Assembly: GCA_023374025.1 (NCBI GenBank)
Contig: SIJG01000056.1
Location: forward strand, 365,935-429,934
Reading direction: 5' to 3'
Source: Heterodera schachtii
Lineage: Eukaryota; Nematoda; Chromadorea; Rhabditida; Heteroderidae
Length of the DNA stretch: 64,000 nucleotides
The position numbers and the translations under genes are program-made. Under the pieces are notes generated by a model. That model searched no databases, had not been told where the DNA came from, and worked only from the letters and a program-made list of their open reading frames with translations. Shown in pieces: positions 11,322-22,097 of this stretch. The stretch's first letter is position 1, and each line of letters starts with the position of its first letter.

Positions 11322-11780
11322 GTAAGTTCATTGTGCCTGCCCTCCGCCTGTTCGTGATTAAAATTGATCACTTTAGTCTTGTCGCAAAACTAACTGGCAC
11401 ATGGTGATGAGTCCTTTTGGTGGTGCCTGATGGAAATGGAGCCGAAATGGGGATTGTTTCGTTATTTCGTTCGGAATTCAGTGATTGCGAAGAACCATTT
11501 CAAAGGGGTTGCCAAGTTTTTGAATTCACAAAATTAAAAAAAAAGTTTTAAAATATATCATGATTTTTCTACTTTAAAACAGTTTTTGTGTTTTTTAAGG
11601 TGTTTTCTTATTAAAGGAACTGGCAATGTGTAGCGATTTAATTTTATCATTCAAAATTTGTTTAATATAAAAAATAATACTTGCATCCCCTCAAATACAT
11701 TAATTTCCATTATAGTTTTTCGCTTTTCTTTGTTACGCATTAATTATTGAGCTTTTGTCTATTTCCTAATTCATTTAAAA
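11322..11780. other. Intergenic, no gene seen
   Basis: The first 60 bases after exon C2 match the inverted sequence just below 52,335. The rest is AT-rich, and I see no coding or repeat feature in it. Confidence 0.5.
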
Positions 11781-12420
11781 CAGGGCTCGTATCGTCCAAG
11801 ATCGGCTTCCAAGGACGGGTATGCCGATTTACAAGGACATAATAGGGAAAATTCACGAAATCCAAGGACATTTAAAATTTTATTATATGCAATGAAAAAT
11901 GGTTGATATTTATTCAAATGGCTTTTTTTCACAGAAATGGATTTTTTCTTAATTTTTTTTGTTTTTCATTGATATTTTCCTCATTTGCAACGTTAAAAAC
12001 GCTTTTTTGCGGCGCGCTTTTTCTAAAAATTTTGTGGGACAGGGGGGGGGGGGTCCGCCGACGCCGATAAGCGCAGGCGGGAAAAATTTGTAATTTTTAA
12101 TGCGATTTGTTTACAGATTTTTGTCCAAAATGACCAAAATTTGCGATTTTGGGCTAATTTTTTTAAGAAAAATTAGTAACTTTATGCCATAAATTCAAAA
12201 ATTCTCAACCATAAGAAAAAATTTTACATTTTGTTCACATAATGCCATATTATAATCAAAATATTGTTGAAAATTACAAAGATTTCTCAAATTTCTTTGA
12301 ATTTTTTCCAAATGCTGATTTCCAAGGACGTCCTTGGCATCCAAGGACATTATTTATTTCCAAGGAAAAGAGCCAAATTCCAAGGACGTCCTTGGCATCC
12401 AAGGACGGATGCGAGCCCTG
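11781..12420. mobile_element. hAT-type MITE, second copy of the CAGGG family
   Basis: It begins CAGGGCTCGTATC and ends GATGCGAGCCCTG, an imperfect inverted pair, with ATTTAAAA directly on each side (11,773-11,780 and 12,421-12,428). Its inner sequence matches the element at 5,141-5,886 in reverse orientation (for example CAAGGACGGGTATGCCGATTT here). A short decayed piece of the same family may lie at about 42,695-42,745. No transposase is present. Confidence 0.85.
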
Positions 12421-13148
12421 ATTTAAAATTAATTACATTGCATAAAATATACGTTTAAAATAAAGCTGAATATCATTAATTAAATCATAGAATAATAAAG
12501 AAACCCTAAAAAATAGTGGCCTCAAATTAGCATTAGCGCATTCTCTCCCCCTTGTAACTTCGATGCGCGTACCTTTTGACTAAAATGATTTTGTTCCCGA
12601 TACAAAAATTATTTCGTCCAAATTTTGAAAATTAATTTGCAATTTGAGCATGTTTGATTTCATTAAATGTAAATGAAATTGTGAAAATTTGACAATTTTC
12701 CTCCTTACGCGTCCCCCCCCCCTCTTCGCAGCTTTTTCGGGTTTAACTCTTGTGAATGTGTGGAGCGGGGGGGGGGGGTGGTGGTGGTCCGACTTACCCT
12801 TACCAAGATTTAGCGTCTCACGACTTTCTGTAAGTGACGTTGTTGTTCAATCGTCTTTTGAAAATTTTTGAAAAATTTAGAAGCATGATGACACAGATAA
12901 AAAAAAACAGATGCAATGGCAAAAACTGATAAGGGTGGGGTGATCCGTGTTTGAGCGAAAGGAAAGTTTTTGAAAGTTTTACAAAAAAAAAACGTCTTTT
13001 TTGTGCCGCGGTGACATCGCTTATAAAACAAATGAAAATGATAAAAAGGGATAAAAAAGATAAATTCTAAATTTTGGAGTGATTATCATCTTCGCTAATC
13101 TTTCCATCAAATCACTTCTCCTTTTTGACTTTTCCCCACAAAAATAAA
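12421..13148. other. Intergenic with G/C homopolymer runs
   Basis: The stretch has runs of C (about 12,713-12,722) and G (about 12,765-12,778) and otherwise AT-rich sequence. From about 12,890 onward it matches the inverted sequence upstream of the intact F-box gene (50,000-50,290) and the sequence near 17,780-18,060, so it is the former promoter side of the F-box copy at 13,149. No exon was found. Confidence 0.5.
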
Positions 13149-14656
13149 ATGAAAAAAATTCCCCCCGAACTTTTGCTCGAAATGATCAGATTTATTCGCT
13201 GTAACAAAAAATGGGCAAAATGCCGCGTTTCCTTTGCGTTTGATCACTTTTTGCTTGGCCATCATGTGCCTGGTTGAAGCAACTGAAAGAAGCGGTCAGA
13301 ATTAATGGGCGAGAATTGTTTAACATAATATTTAAAATATTTTAATTGCGATTTACTTTTAATTATTTTATTTTTTAAGAGTTGAATATTTTTGTTAGGT
13401 GAATTCCTGCTTTGCTCAAATGTATATTTATTGCACGGCCATTTCCGAATTGGCTTTCCCGGACGCTAGGAAAATTGTGCTTAGATTTCTTTTTGCCGGT
13501 AAGTGCCCAAATTAATTTAATTTTGTATCATGGGCGCCCTCGGAAAGACTCGGACTGGTTATGAATCTTTTTCGGTTCCCCCGTTCTCCGTCTCGCTGCT
13601 TCAAAAATTTGAAACTCTGTCTCATAAAATTAAAATTCCATATCCGGGAATCAGGCTACAGATATAAATACAGTAATTTAGACTTGGCCGGTTGTACCAG
13701 TGTAAGCCCTTGTTACGGTGGCCCATTTCTTGTCCGTTCGGAGTTGAAAACATTCCTAGCCAATCATGTAAGTGTTGAATTTTTAATTTAATTTTTCACT
13801 TATTTAATTTAAAATATTTTCCGAATTCATTTAGACCAATTGTCTGATGGAAAAAAGTGTGGAAATCGTTGTCGCCTCTTGCCATGCGCCCACTTCGACC
13901 GCATACGATATTCAGTGGCTTTCTCAGTGTAAGTTTATTTGGAAAAAGTGCGAAAATCTGATTTTTCTTCCTATGATTTTTTTTTATCAATTTTTAAAAT
14001 ATAAATATGTTAAAACTCAATTAAATTGATGCTTAAAAAACATTTTCTAAAAGTTTTCTTGGATTTCGAACAAAAATAATTTTAATTTATTGAATATTAA
14101 ATATCATTAGCCAGATTACTTTGAATTTTTAAAAAAGATTTTATAATTTTAGTTCATTTTTTAGTATTTGAACTAGAGTGCCACGGGACCGGGAATTTTG
14201 GGCAAACCCGGGACCGGGACCTTTTCGGTTAGAAAAACCGGGAATTTCTGGCAGGGAAAACCGGGAAAAAACCGGGACTAGTCCCGGTCCCGGTCAAAAC
14301 CGAGACCTTGGTATTCAGTTGTACTCAGTTGTCCGCTCCCAGGTCCCGGTCCCGTAGCACTCTAATTTGAACATTCAAGTATAAAAAAAAAATTCAAAGT
14401 AATCTGACTAATGATTTTATTTAATATTCATTAATTTCGTTCGAAATCTAAGAAACTTTTATAAAAATGTGTATTTAAGCATGAATTTTATTGAATTTTA
14501 ACATAATCAGTTTTTTTTCCACTTTTTGTGAAGTGAACCTAGCACCGAAAAAGCAAATATTTATTTGTTATTTGTTGCCCCTTTAAAGCTCTGCGTGAGT
14601 CTCAAAGTCTGCTCGGTCGTATTGATGAATGGGTGGATGCGTTTCGAAATTTATAA
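13149..14656 (+). pseudogene. F-box-like A/B/C gene, disabled by one deletion
   Basis: It has five exons: 13,149 to about 13,295 (F-box-like), A3 13,399-13,498 (VNSCFAQMYIYCTAISELAF), B3 13,655-13,767 (SNLDLAGCTSV...GGPFLV), C3 13,835-13,928 (NCLMEKSVEIVVASCHAP) and a terminal exon 14,589-14,656 (LRESQSLLGRIDEWVDAF). All later exons are open and in phase. In exon 1, CATCATGTGCC replaces CATCATGGTGCC of the intact copy at 49,997, so the frame ends at a TGA at codon 43. The last intron carries the MITE at 14,174-14,364, which the other copy lacks. This is either a recent pseudogene or a sequencing error at one base. Confidence 0.8.
14174..14364. mobile_element. Small hAT-type MITE (TAGAGTGCCACGGGACC ends)
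   Basis: The ends TAGAGTGCCACGGGACCGGG and CCCGGTCCCGTAGCACTCTA are inverted repeats. ATTTGAAC stands directly on both sides (14,166-14,173 and 14,365-14,372). The inverted paralogous region at about 49,020 reads straight through with a single ATTTGAAC, so it is the empty site. It is 191 bp and non-coding. Relatives are 47,424-47,555, about 680-872 and about 35,445-35,570. Confidence 0.9.
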
Positions 14657-15867
14657 ATTAAATTTTTGTTGTTGGGGTTCTCCATCTTTCTGACGCCTTA
14701 CATTTTATTTGTTGATGAAAAAATAAAAATCAAAAGCCAATTGTTATTCAAATATTTAATTTAATTTTAAATTTAAAATCATAAATCATTTCAAATTTAA
14801 ATTTACCGCATTAAATGGATTATTTTTAAATTTCACATGGAATTGGAATAATTTTAGCAAAGAATTCCGACTTTCTTAATCCTTTTCAACAAAATGTAAA
14901 ATCATTAATAATTTAACCAAATTCCCTGTATAAGAAGAACACATTTGCCAAAACTCGATTTATAAATTATTAAAATATTCGAAAATTATGTAAAAAATGA
15001 AAAATATGTACGGGAAATTGCGAATAATTCTCGTAAAGAAATCGGAAAATGTAAAAATTTAAAAAAGTTTCCCAACTTTTGTTCACAAATACAAAAAAGA
15101 AGCACATTTTCTATTATTCTGAATATTTAAAACGCTGCAAAAATATTTTTAGATAATTTTATTTATAATTAATTAATTAATTATCAAAATGTAACACAAG
15201 CATTAAATAGCGAAGCAATTAATATCGAACTGGCATTTTAATAGCTGAAAAATTTGAAATCGGTCGGAATATGCCGAGAAAAAGAGAAGACAAAGCTAAT
15301 ATCTTAAAACCGCATTTTTAATGAGTTAATGGCAACTCTTACAATAAGTATTTTCTCGTATAGAAAAGTAACAGAACAAATTGTGGACCACGGACCAGGC
15401 TGGAAAACTCAATTCACAAAGCCAAGCCAATTTTGCATTTTATTCATATTTACGCTTTTTATTAAATTTTTATTATTTAAAATTTAAATTTAAAAAAACA
15501 AATGGGAATAATTGATGATTACTTAATTCGTTTAAATAAAAATAAATATTTCAATTAAACTAAGTGTAAGTGATCTATTTAAAAGAAAATTTATACAGTC
15601 GTATAAATTATTTTTAAAATTGGAAATGCCAAAATTAAAAAACAAAAGAAGTAAACAAGAGTTCATCCACCAAAGAAACGATCTGAGCTTGATTCGCATT
15701 CAGAACTTGAAAATAAAATGTTATACTTAAATAAATGAGGCATTTTTCAACAAAAATAATTCGTGGAAATTGACAACTTTTCGCAGACAAAAAATACTGA
15801 TAATATGATATTATTATTTATATATATTACACGTATAAATATATATATGTATATAAAATGAACTTAC
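14657..15867. other. AT-rich intergenic stretch shared with 47.6-48.7 kb inverted
   Basis: From the end of the F-box gene to about 15,730 the sequence matches, in reverse, the region from 48,697 down to about 47,640 (for example the blocks with CAAAAGCCAATTGTTATTCA and TTGTGGACCACGGACCAGGC). No exon was seen. It is part of the inverted duplication described under findings. Confidence 0.6.
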
Positions 15868-17728
15868 CCCAAGAAAGTCCCTCAATGTCGAACGCGGTCG
15901 AAACGGGCGCATCGCAACAGGCGACAACGATTTGCACACATTCTCGCATCAAACGATTGGCGTTCTGAAAAAAAAACAAACCTATTAGAGGGTGACCGGA
16001 AAATGCGTCAGTGATACAATTATTTTAAAATAAAGTACTGTATTGTTAAATATTGTAGTATAAAAGTAAAATTCTATAAGAACATCATTCTGAATTTCGA
16101 ACCCCGGGCCCGAATTAGAAAAAAAGTCGAAAGCTCAAATTTTGAAAATTCACGTTTGTGTTCAAAATCGGGTTGAATACACAAATAACTGAAATACATC
16201 AATCCTTTAATATGTGATCATTTACTCTTTTTGAACCAAGAAATGCTAAATTAGAGAATTTGGAATTTCGACTTTTTGTTTGAATTCGGGTCCGGGGTTC
16301 AGAATTGGCCGTAATATATACCGGATTCGTGATCAATAGGGCTGCCAAAAACATGCAAATGTATTTTTTTTCCTGGCTTCTCCATCCTCTAATTAGTAGG
16401 AAAACACTTTCTTTTTTGTGTTTGCGTATAAAAATCCGGACTTTTATTTGCATATTTTTGCATATTTCGATTTAAAATTGCAAAAAACAACCGATAAATT
16501 TATGAGAAAAATTTTTTCATTAATTTTGCACCCCTAATTTTCAAGTTTTTTTGTGCATATTTGGTGCATATTTTACGATTTTTTTTTTGCATATTTGGTG
16601 CATAAATGACATCGCAAACTTAATGAAATTTTGACATTTATAATTTTTCTTATAAATGACCAAATTTAACTTTATTGGCATCATATCACTGGAAGGTTAT
16701 TCCAGTTTCTTACGGACCGGGTCGAATGGGCCCTGAGCAAATGAGCCCCAGGCCGGGTTTTCAGGTATAACTCCTTTCATAGATGTTCGAATTAAATGAT
16801 TTTGATATCGTTTGATAGCCCTAAGTGTTCTCTATTTGCATACCACCTAAGTCTTTAAAAGTTGGACAAAATGCTGACACTTACGTAATTGGCTAGGCAA
16901 ATTTTCAGCTCCGAAAGGGTAACAAATGGGCCACCGTAACGAGCGCTGGCACCGGTAAAGCCGACCAAGCCTAAATTACTATAGATGATGAATCAAATGG
17001 AGCCCAGACATTTGCGCCTATGTCCAAAATTGGATTCAAAATTGAATTTTTTTTAAGCATTGATAGCTTAAGCAGCATTAAAATTAAGAAACAACTGTCT
17101 TCTAGTTTATTAGGAACATTAATTCTGTTGTTTCAAAATTTTATTATTTTTTCAAAAATTCATTGACAATCAAATTATCGGATCCAATCACTTTCTATCG
17201 CTTAGTTAAAGCTGTTTAGGGGATCAGGGATTGAAAAAACTTAATGTGGAACACGATTTTGGACAAAGGCGCAAATGTGGGGACACGGAATCAAATTTAA
17301 GCAAAATTTATTTATTATTGGATTATACAGTATACGGTACCAGCAAAGACATGCTTAAATGTATAAAGTTTTGCCGCCGGAGACATTGCGGAGATGGTTG
17401 AGCACAACAGGACCAGCTTGGTGAAACACATGTCGGCCTTAAAATTGATCCAAAATTCAAACATGCTTTTCATAATGAAATCAAAATTGTTTTATTTTAA
17501 AAATGAAAATGATAAAATCAAATTAAAATAAATTATGAATTCAAATATATTTTAAAAATATTATTAAACAATTCTCCTCATTTCTTTCAGTTGCTTCAAC
17601 CATGCATCATGATGGCAAGAGAGCAAAAAGTTATCAAACGCAAAGGAAACGCGGCATTTTGCCCATTTTTTGTTGCGGCGAATAAATCTGATCATTTCGA
17701 GCAAAAGTTCGGGGGTAATTTTTTTCAT
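15868..17728 (-). pseudogene. F-box-like A/B/C gene on the minus strand, probably broken
   Basis: Reading down from 17,728: an F-box-like exon (17,728-17,564; MKKITPELLLEMIRFIRRNK) that ends in its own TAA because the donor region seen in other copies is deleted; exon A 17,437-17,341 (ADMCFTKLVLLCSTISAMSP); exon B ending at 16,885 (GFTGASARYGGPFVTLSEL); and exon C 15,964-15,868 (LMRECVQIVVACCDAP then TAFDIEGL). It is the most divergent member, so A, B and C conservation here shows which positions matter: two Cys in A, GGPF in B, and CC, TA.DI..L in C. No terminal exon was found. A short 54-residue F-box protein might still be made. Confidence 0.6.
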
Positions 17729-18960
17729 TTTATTTTTGTGGGGAAAACCCAAATAGGAGAAGTAATTTGATGGAAAAATTACCGAAGAAAATAATAATCA
17801 TTCTCTCCAAAAATGGGAATTTATCTTTTTTATCCCTTTTTATCATTTGCATATATTTTATCTGTGTCACCGCGGCACAAAAAATTAAATATTTTTAAAT
17901 AAATAATTTTAAAAAAACTTTCCTTTCGCTCAAACACGGACAAACCCTTATCATTTTTCGCCATTGCATCTGTTTTATCTGAGTCACCGCTGCTCAAAAA
18001 ATTAATATTTTTATATAAAATAATTTAAAAAAAAATTTTTTTGTAGCCCGGTAGAGTGGGGTGCGGAACAATTTGAACCATGGATTTTCAATTAAAAATT
18101 TTAAAATGGACCAAAAAAACAGAATCTTACAAAGCATTTACCGTATGCTGCTTCATTTCATCATACCGTACACCCAGAACTATTCCCAATTATATGTCCT
18201 TTTGCCATAAATGCAATCGCTTTTTAGATTTAAATTGAAATTTATTATTTTTATCCCATAATTTAATTTCGAATATTTTTAATTAAATATTTACACATTT
18301 TTCATCATTAATTAATTAAGCCTAAATAATTTTTAATTGATTTGCTAAACATTTCTTGGACAAAACTCTTAGCAGAAAAGAAAATAATTTTCTAACATGA
18401 TTTTATTAAACATCATTTTGCTACTGATATCTCTATAATTAATTGTACTTACATATTTCTTATTTTCTGACTGTCTGATTTTGTTAGTGCCTCTGATCAC
18501 TCTGATCAACTTTAGCTCCGCCCCTTCTCGTAATGTGGCCCATTTCCTAGTGATCACCTCAATTCATTCTTATTACCGGGATCACATTTATCCCGATCCC
18601 CTCCCCTTCCGTCCTGTACGGATCGGGGTCCCTTTCCCCTTTTACTCATTACATTAGCATATTGTATTTCTTGGATCCACCTTTGGAATAAAGGACATTA
18701 TTCCATGTGTATATTATTATTGTACGGGGAAATTAGGGCCCATAATTAGAGTGAACATTCATTATAAATCACTACTTTAACAAAAATAATTAATTAGACG
18801 TTTTTCAGCATTTGGCTTATTTTACATTTCATCTTTTCCCTGAAAAAATGTTAAAAATGGAAAATTGGGAGATTTTGAAAATGCTTCTCCTAGGACAATC
18901 CCTCAATGTTTTTTTTTAAGAACTTAACCATTTGAAAAAGAATAATTTGATTTTATGACG
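17729..18960. other. Intergenic, no gene seen
   Basis: 17,780-18,060 resembles the sequence beside the other F-box copies (50,000-50,290, same orientation). Near 18,580-18,635 there is a GGATCGGG/CCCGATCC inverted pair. Otherwise it is AT-rich with nothing I can name. Confidence 0.45.
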
Positions 18961-19265
18961 GGCCCTTAATTACAGCAAAGTTAATTATTGGAGTTTGAAT
19001 TTTCAAACCAGTCACAGTTGTTTGCAATTAGTGCACTAATTGATCGCCCGCCCATTAGACCCCCACGTCCGTTCTTTGATACTCTCCCTCCAGCTAGACA
19101 TGGCACAGTCCAATTTCTAGCAAATGGACTCGCAATGCACCCAAAAGATAATCCGCACCTGCTGAACTGATAGGAGAAAAACAAAAAATGAATGAATGAG
19201 TTGGGCGGGGCGGGGCCAACGCCCTCACTTCACTTTTGAACCACACAATTATCATTTAGAACATG
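18961..19265. repeat. Left arm of a 300-bp inverted repeat
   Basis: It matches the reverse complement of about 45,650-45,930, including GGGCGGGGCGGGGCCAACGC, GTTTGCAATTAGTGCACTAA and GGGCCCTTAATTAC. Open frames cross it on both strands, but none is shared by the two copies, so I do not call a gene. Confidence 0.75.
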
Positions 19266-19414
19266 ATAATAAGTCAAGAGTTGTCTTGTTCTCATATGTA
19301 ATTATTTTTAAATTTAATACCTTTAAATATTTTTCCATATAATTTGAATTAAATTTGTTAATGCTTTTCTAAAAATCATTAGTCCATTACCGCCCGTCCA
19401 TTCCAATCAGTCAA

Positions 19415-20094
19415 ATGGCTTCTTTTGCAGAGCAATCTGCGATGAGGGTCGATCATTGATCTCCGAGGCGTTCTCTACCACAGCATGGTGGGGATGGCTT
19501 AGCTTTTTCTAATCTGAAATCAGTGCTTTTGGCATGGAATTCTGAAAATTGCTTGTTCATAATAATGACATTGATTTTGGGTTTCAATTTTCAGAACGTT
19601 CAACCGACGAACAGTTCTTGCACCAAATTGGCACTTTGGTAGAGCAACAGAACAAAATGATGGTCAACCAGATGAACGCAATGGCCAAACAGGACAATCC
19701 TACGGAACAACAGGCAAAAACATTGGCAGACTTCTCCAAAATGATGGAAGAACAGGGAAAGACGTTTGCTTTGATTTTTAAGGTGGGAAAACACTGAAAA
19801 CATTTATTTTATTTAATGGGGGCATTTAAAAAGTGCCAAAATTGGTTATGCAATTGCATTATTTCAGTTTTTTGCTCGTGGCATAAACGAAAATTGAGTG
19901 AAGTCCAGCGACGACATTCCAAATGATGGAGTTGATTTTCTTTTTATTTTTGAAAATATACATATTTTGAGTAAATTAATTTCTATTTAAGGTCGAAACG
20001 TGTCTCATGGAGCTGAGCTCTGTCTGCCAGACAATTACCACCACCTGGCTGTCCCAAATGGTGAAAGTGAATTTTGTCGACCAATTGTTTGCGG
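19415..20094 (+). pseudogene. Coiled-coil/A-module gene fragment
   Basis: A start exon at 19,415 (MASFAEQSAM, then a stop after RVDH) is followed by a coiled-coil exon at 19,595-19,782 (STDEQFLHQIGTLVEQQNKM ... QQAKTLADFSKMMEEQGK), 188 nt and fully open, and by exon A1 at 19,992-20,094 (CLMELSSVCQTITTTWLSQM). The coil exon ends in phase 0 and A1 starts in phase 0, which gives the ancestral order: start exon, coil, A, B, C. The donor after A1 is GATAAG instead of GGTAAG, so it is lost, and no B or C follows. Function unknown. Confidence 0.65.
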
Positions 20095-20213
20095 ATAAGT
20101 TGTAATAAGATTTAAACATTTAATTTTATAATTTTGCACGTTTTGAAAAATTTGATTTCAGCAATTGGCGGTATGTAGCACAGTTTTTTAATGAAATCAT
20201 GCCAATCCGTCTA

Positions 20214-20548
20214 ATGGCTTCTTTTGCACAGCAATCTGCGATGGAGGTTGATGGAGGCTCTCCAAGGCATTCTCTGCCACAGCATGGTGAGGATGGCTTA
20301 GCTCTTCCAATCACTAATCACTGCTTTTGGCATGGAATTTTGAAAATTGTTTTGTTTATAATAATGGAATTGATTTTGGGTTTTAATTTGCAGAAATTTC
20401 AACCGACCAACAATTTTTGCACCAAATTGGCAATTTGGTAGAGCAACAGAACAAACTGATGGTCAACCAAATCAATGCCATGGCCAAACAGGACAACCTT
20501 ACGGAAGATCAGACCAAAAATTTGGAAGACCTCCAAAATGATGAATGA
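20214..20548 (+). CDS. Short coiled-coil protein, truncated member of the cluster
   Basis: Two exons, 20,214-20,286 and 20,394-20,548, joined in phase 1, give 75 residues. The first reads MASFAQQSAMEVDGGSPRHS, the clearest version of this start exon in the window. The second reads STDQQFLHQIGNLVEQQNKL with heptad-like spacing of hydrophobic residues. A base loss near GACCTCCAAAATG causes the early stop; other copies continue for about 15 more residues to a GTGGGA donor. It may be a pseudogene or a short functional product. No domain is recognised. Confidence 0.45.
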
Positions 20549-22097
20549 GCAAGGAAAACGTACGCGTTGATTTTTTAAGGTGGGAAAACACTGAAAAATA
20601 TTTATTTAATTTTATGGGGGATTTAAAAAGTGCCAAAATTGGTTATGCAATTGCATTATTTCAGTTTTTTGCTCGTGGCATAAGCAAAAATTGAGTGAAG
20701 TCCAGGGACGACATTCCAAATGATGGAGTTTGGCAGGGCGAATTTTCAACTTTTAAAAATATTTGCCAGCCATTTTAATTATTATTTCCATGCATTTTGA
20801 CTTTATATTTTGTTGTATATTCATCCCTAATTAACTTTTTATCATTTATTATATTTTTTGCTATTAATTCGCTAATTTTCCAATTTAATCTCATTTTTGG
20901 ATAAGCTCAGGAGCTTCTTAACAAATTAAATCTTCTCATATGTAATAATCGCACTATGTTTTGTTTAATTTTCTCCTTATAATTGCGTTTTTTTATTTTT
21001 TTTTATTAAAACATGTCTTATAATTAATAAAAAAAAAATTCTTGCAATTAAACATTTAATTAATTATTGATTCGAAAAATTATTTTCCCAAACACTATTA
21101 ATTTGATTGTAATTTTTTGCGTACTGAGTAGATAACAGAGAATCTTTCAATTTATGCATCCATTTGCGGATTTCCCGTGCGGAATTTCGGTATTGGAGTT
21201 CCAAAAGTCTCTGGCGTTCGGGACTTTCCCGCATCAGTCGGTCAAATAATTTTTTCTAAACCTTTTTTCAATTTAATTTTTTTTTACCGAATATTAAATT
21301 GAAAATGTCAAAAAAGAGTGTGTCGCCCGCCCGTTTATTTGTCTCTCGCCGTTTGGCAAAATAATAATCATTATTCACTCACTCATTTCCCCATCGGACC
21401 TTTGTTCAATTTAAAATATTTTTCTTGCTTTTTTGGCGAGGTTTGGACGGCATAAAAAGTGCCGAAAATGTGGGAGGGGGCAAAGTAAAGAAAATTGGTC
21501 CGTCCGTCCGTCTTTTGGACTACCGCAATTTATTCGGACAAAAAATGTGCGTTGGTTTAGCCGTAAAAGCCCCCCCCCATTTCCGGCGAAATGGCCACAA
21601 AAGTTTTTCATTGTCCCCTACGATTGATGGAGGAGGATAATGATTATTCACATTTATTCATTATTTTGTGTGAAATTTGTTGAGGTTTTGATTGCCAAAC
21701 TTTTAAAATGGATTAAAATTGCATTTTTTTTGTTTTCGGTTTATGTCTTTAATATATTTATAAGTAAAAGAATCATACGAAAATAATATAAATATAATTT
21801 TGTGAAATTCGACATGGAATTTACATTATTTTTCTTTATAAATTATATTTAAAATTTGGCACCTAAATATTTTGGTCTTAATCTTTCAAAAATTTTGTGT
21901 TTTTAAATTTAAATACAACCACCTGTTTTAATCCTTGTCAACAAGGTTGGCTTTAGACTAAAATGCCGAAGTTTGTACCAATTATGACAATTTGTAGCTG
22001 TTAAAATCAAATCATCCCTAATGATGCTTTTAACTTATGGATACCTAAAAGCAAAAAATAAATGATTACTTTAAATATTTTAGTCCATTTAAAAAGC
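20549..22097. other. Intergenic; partly shared with 50.75-51.4 kb inverted
   Basis: About 20,600-21,060 matches 51,520-51,150 in reverse, and about 21,300-21,560 matches 50,970-50,760 in reverse (GGCGAGGTTTGGACGGCATA here). From about 21,640 to 22,097 the sequence is unique and AT-rich and would hold the trp-4 promoter. A 71-codon open frame near 21,425 is not in frame between the two copies, so I reject it. Confidence 0.55.

Noticed and set aside
18981..19184. Open frames on both strands in the 300-bp inverted repeat
   Set aside because: The copy at 45,650-45,930 has deletions that break each frame, so no coding constraint is seen.
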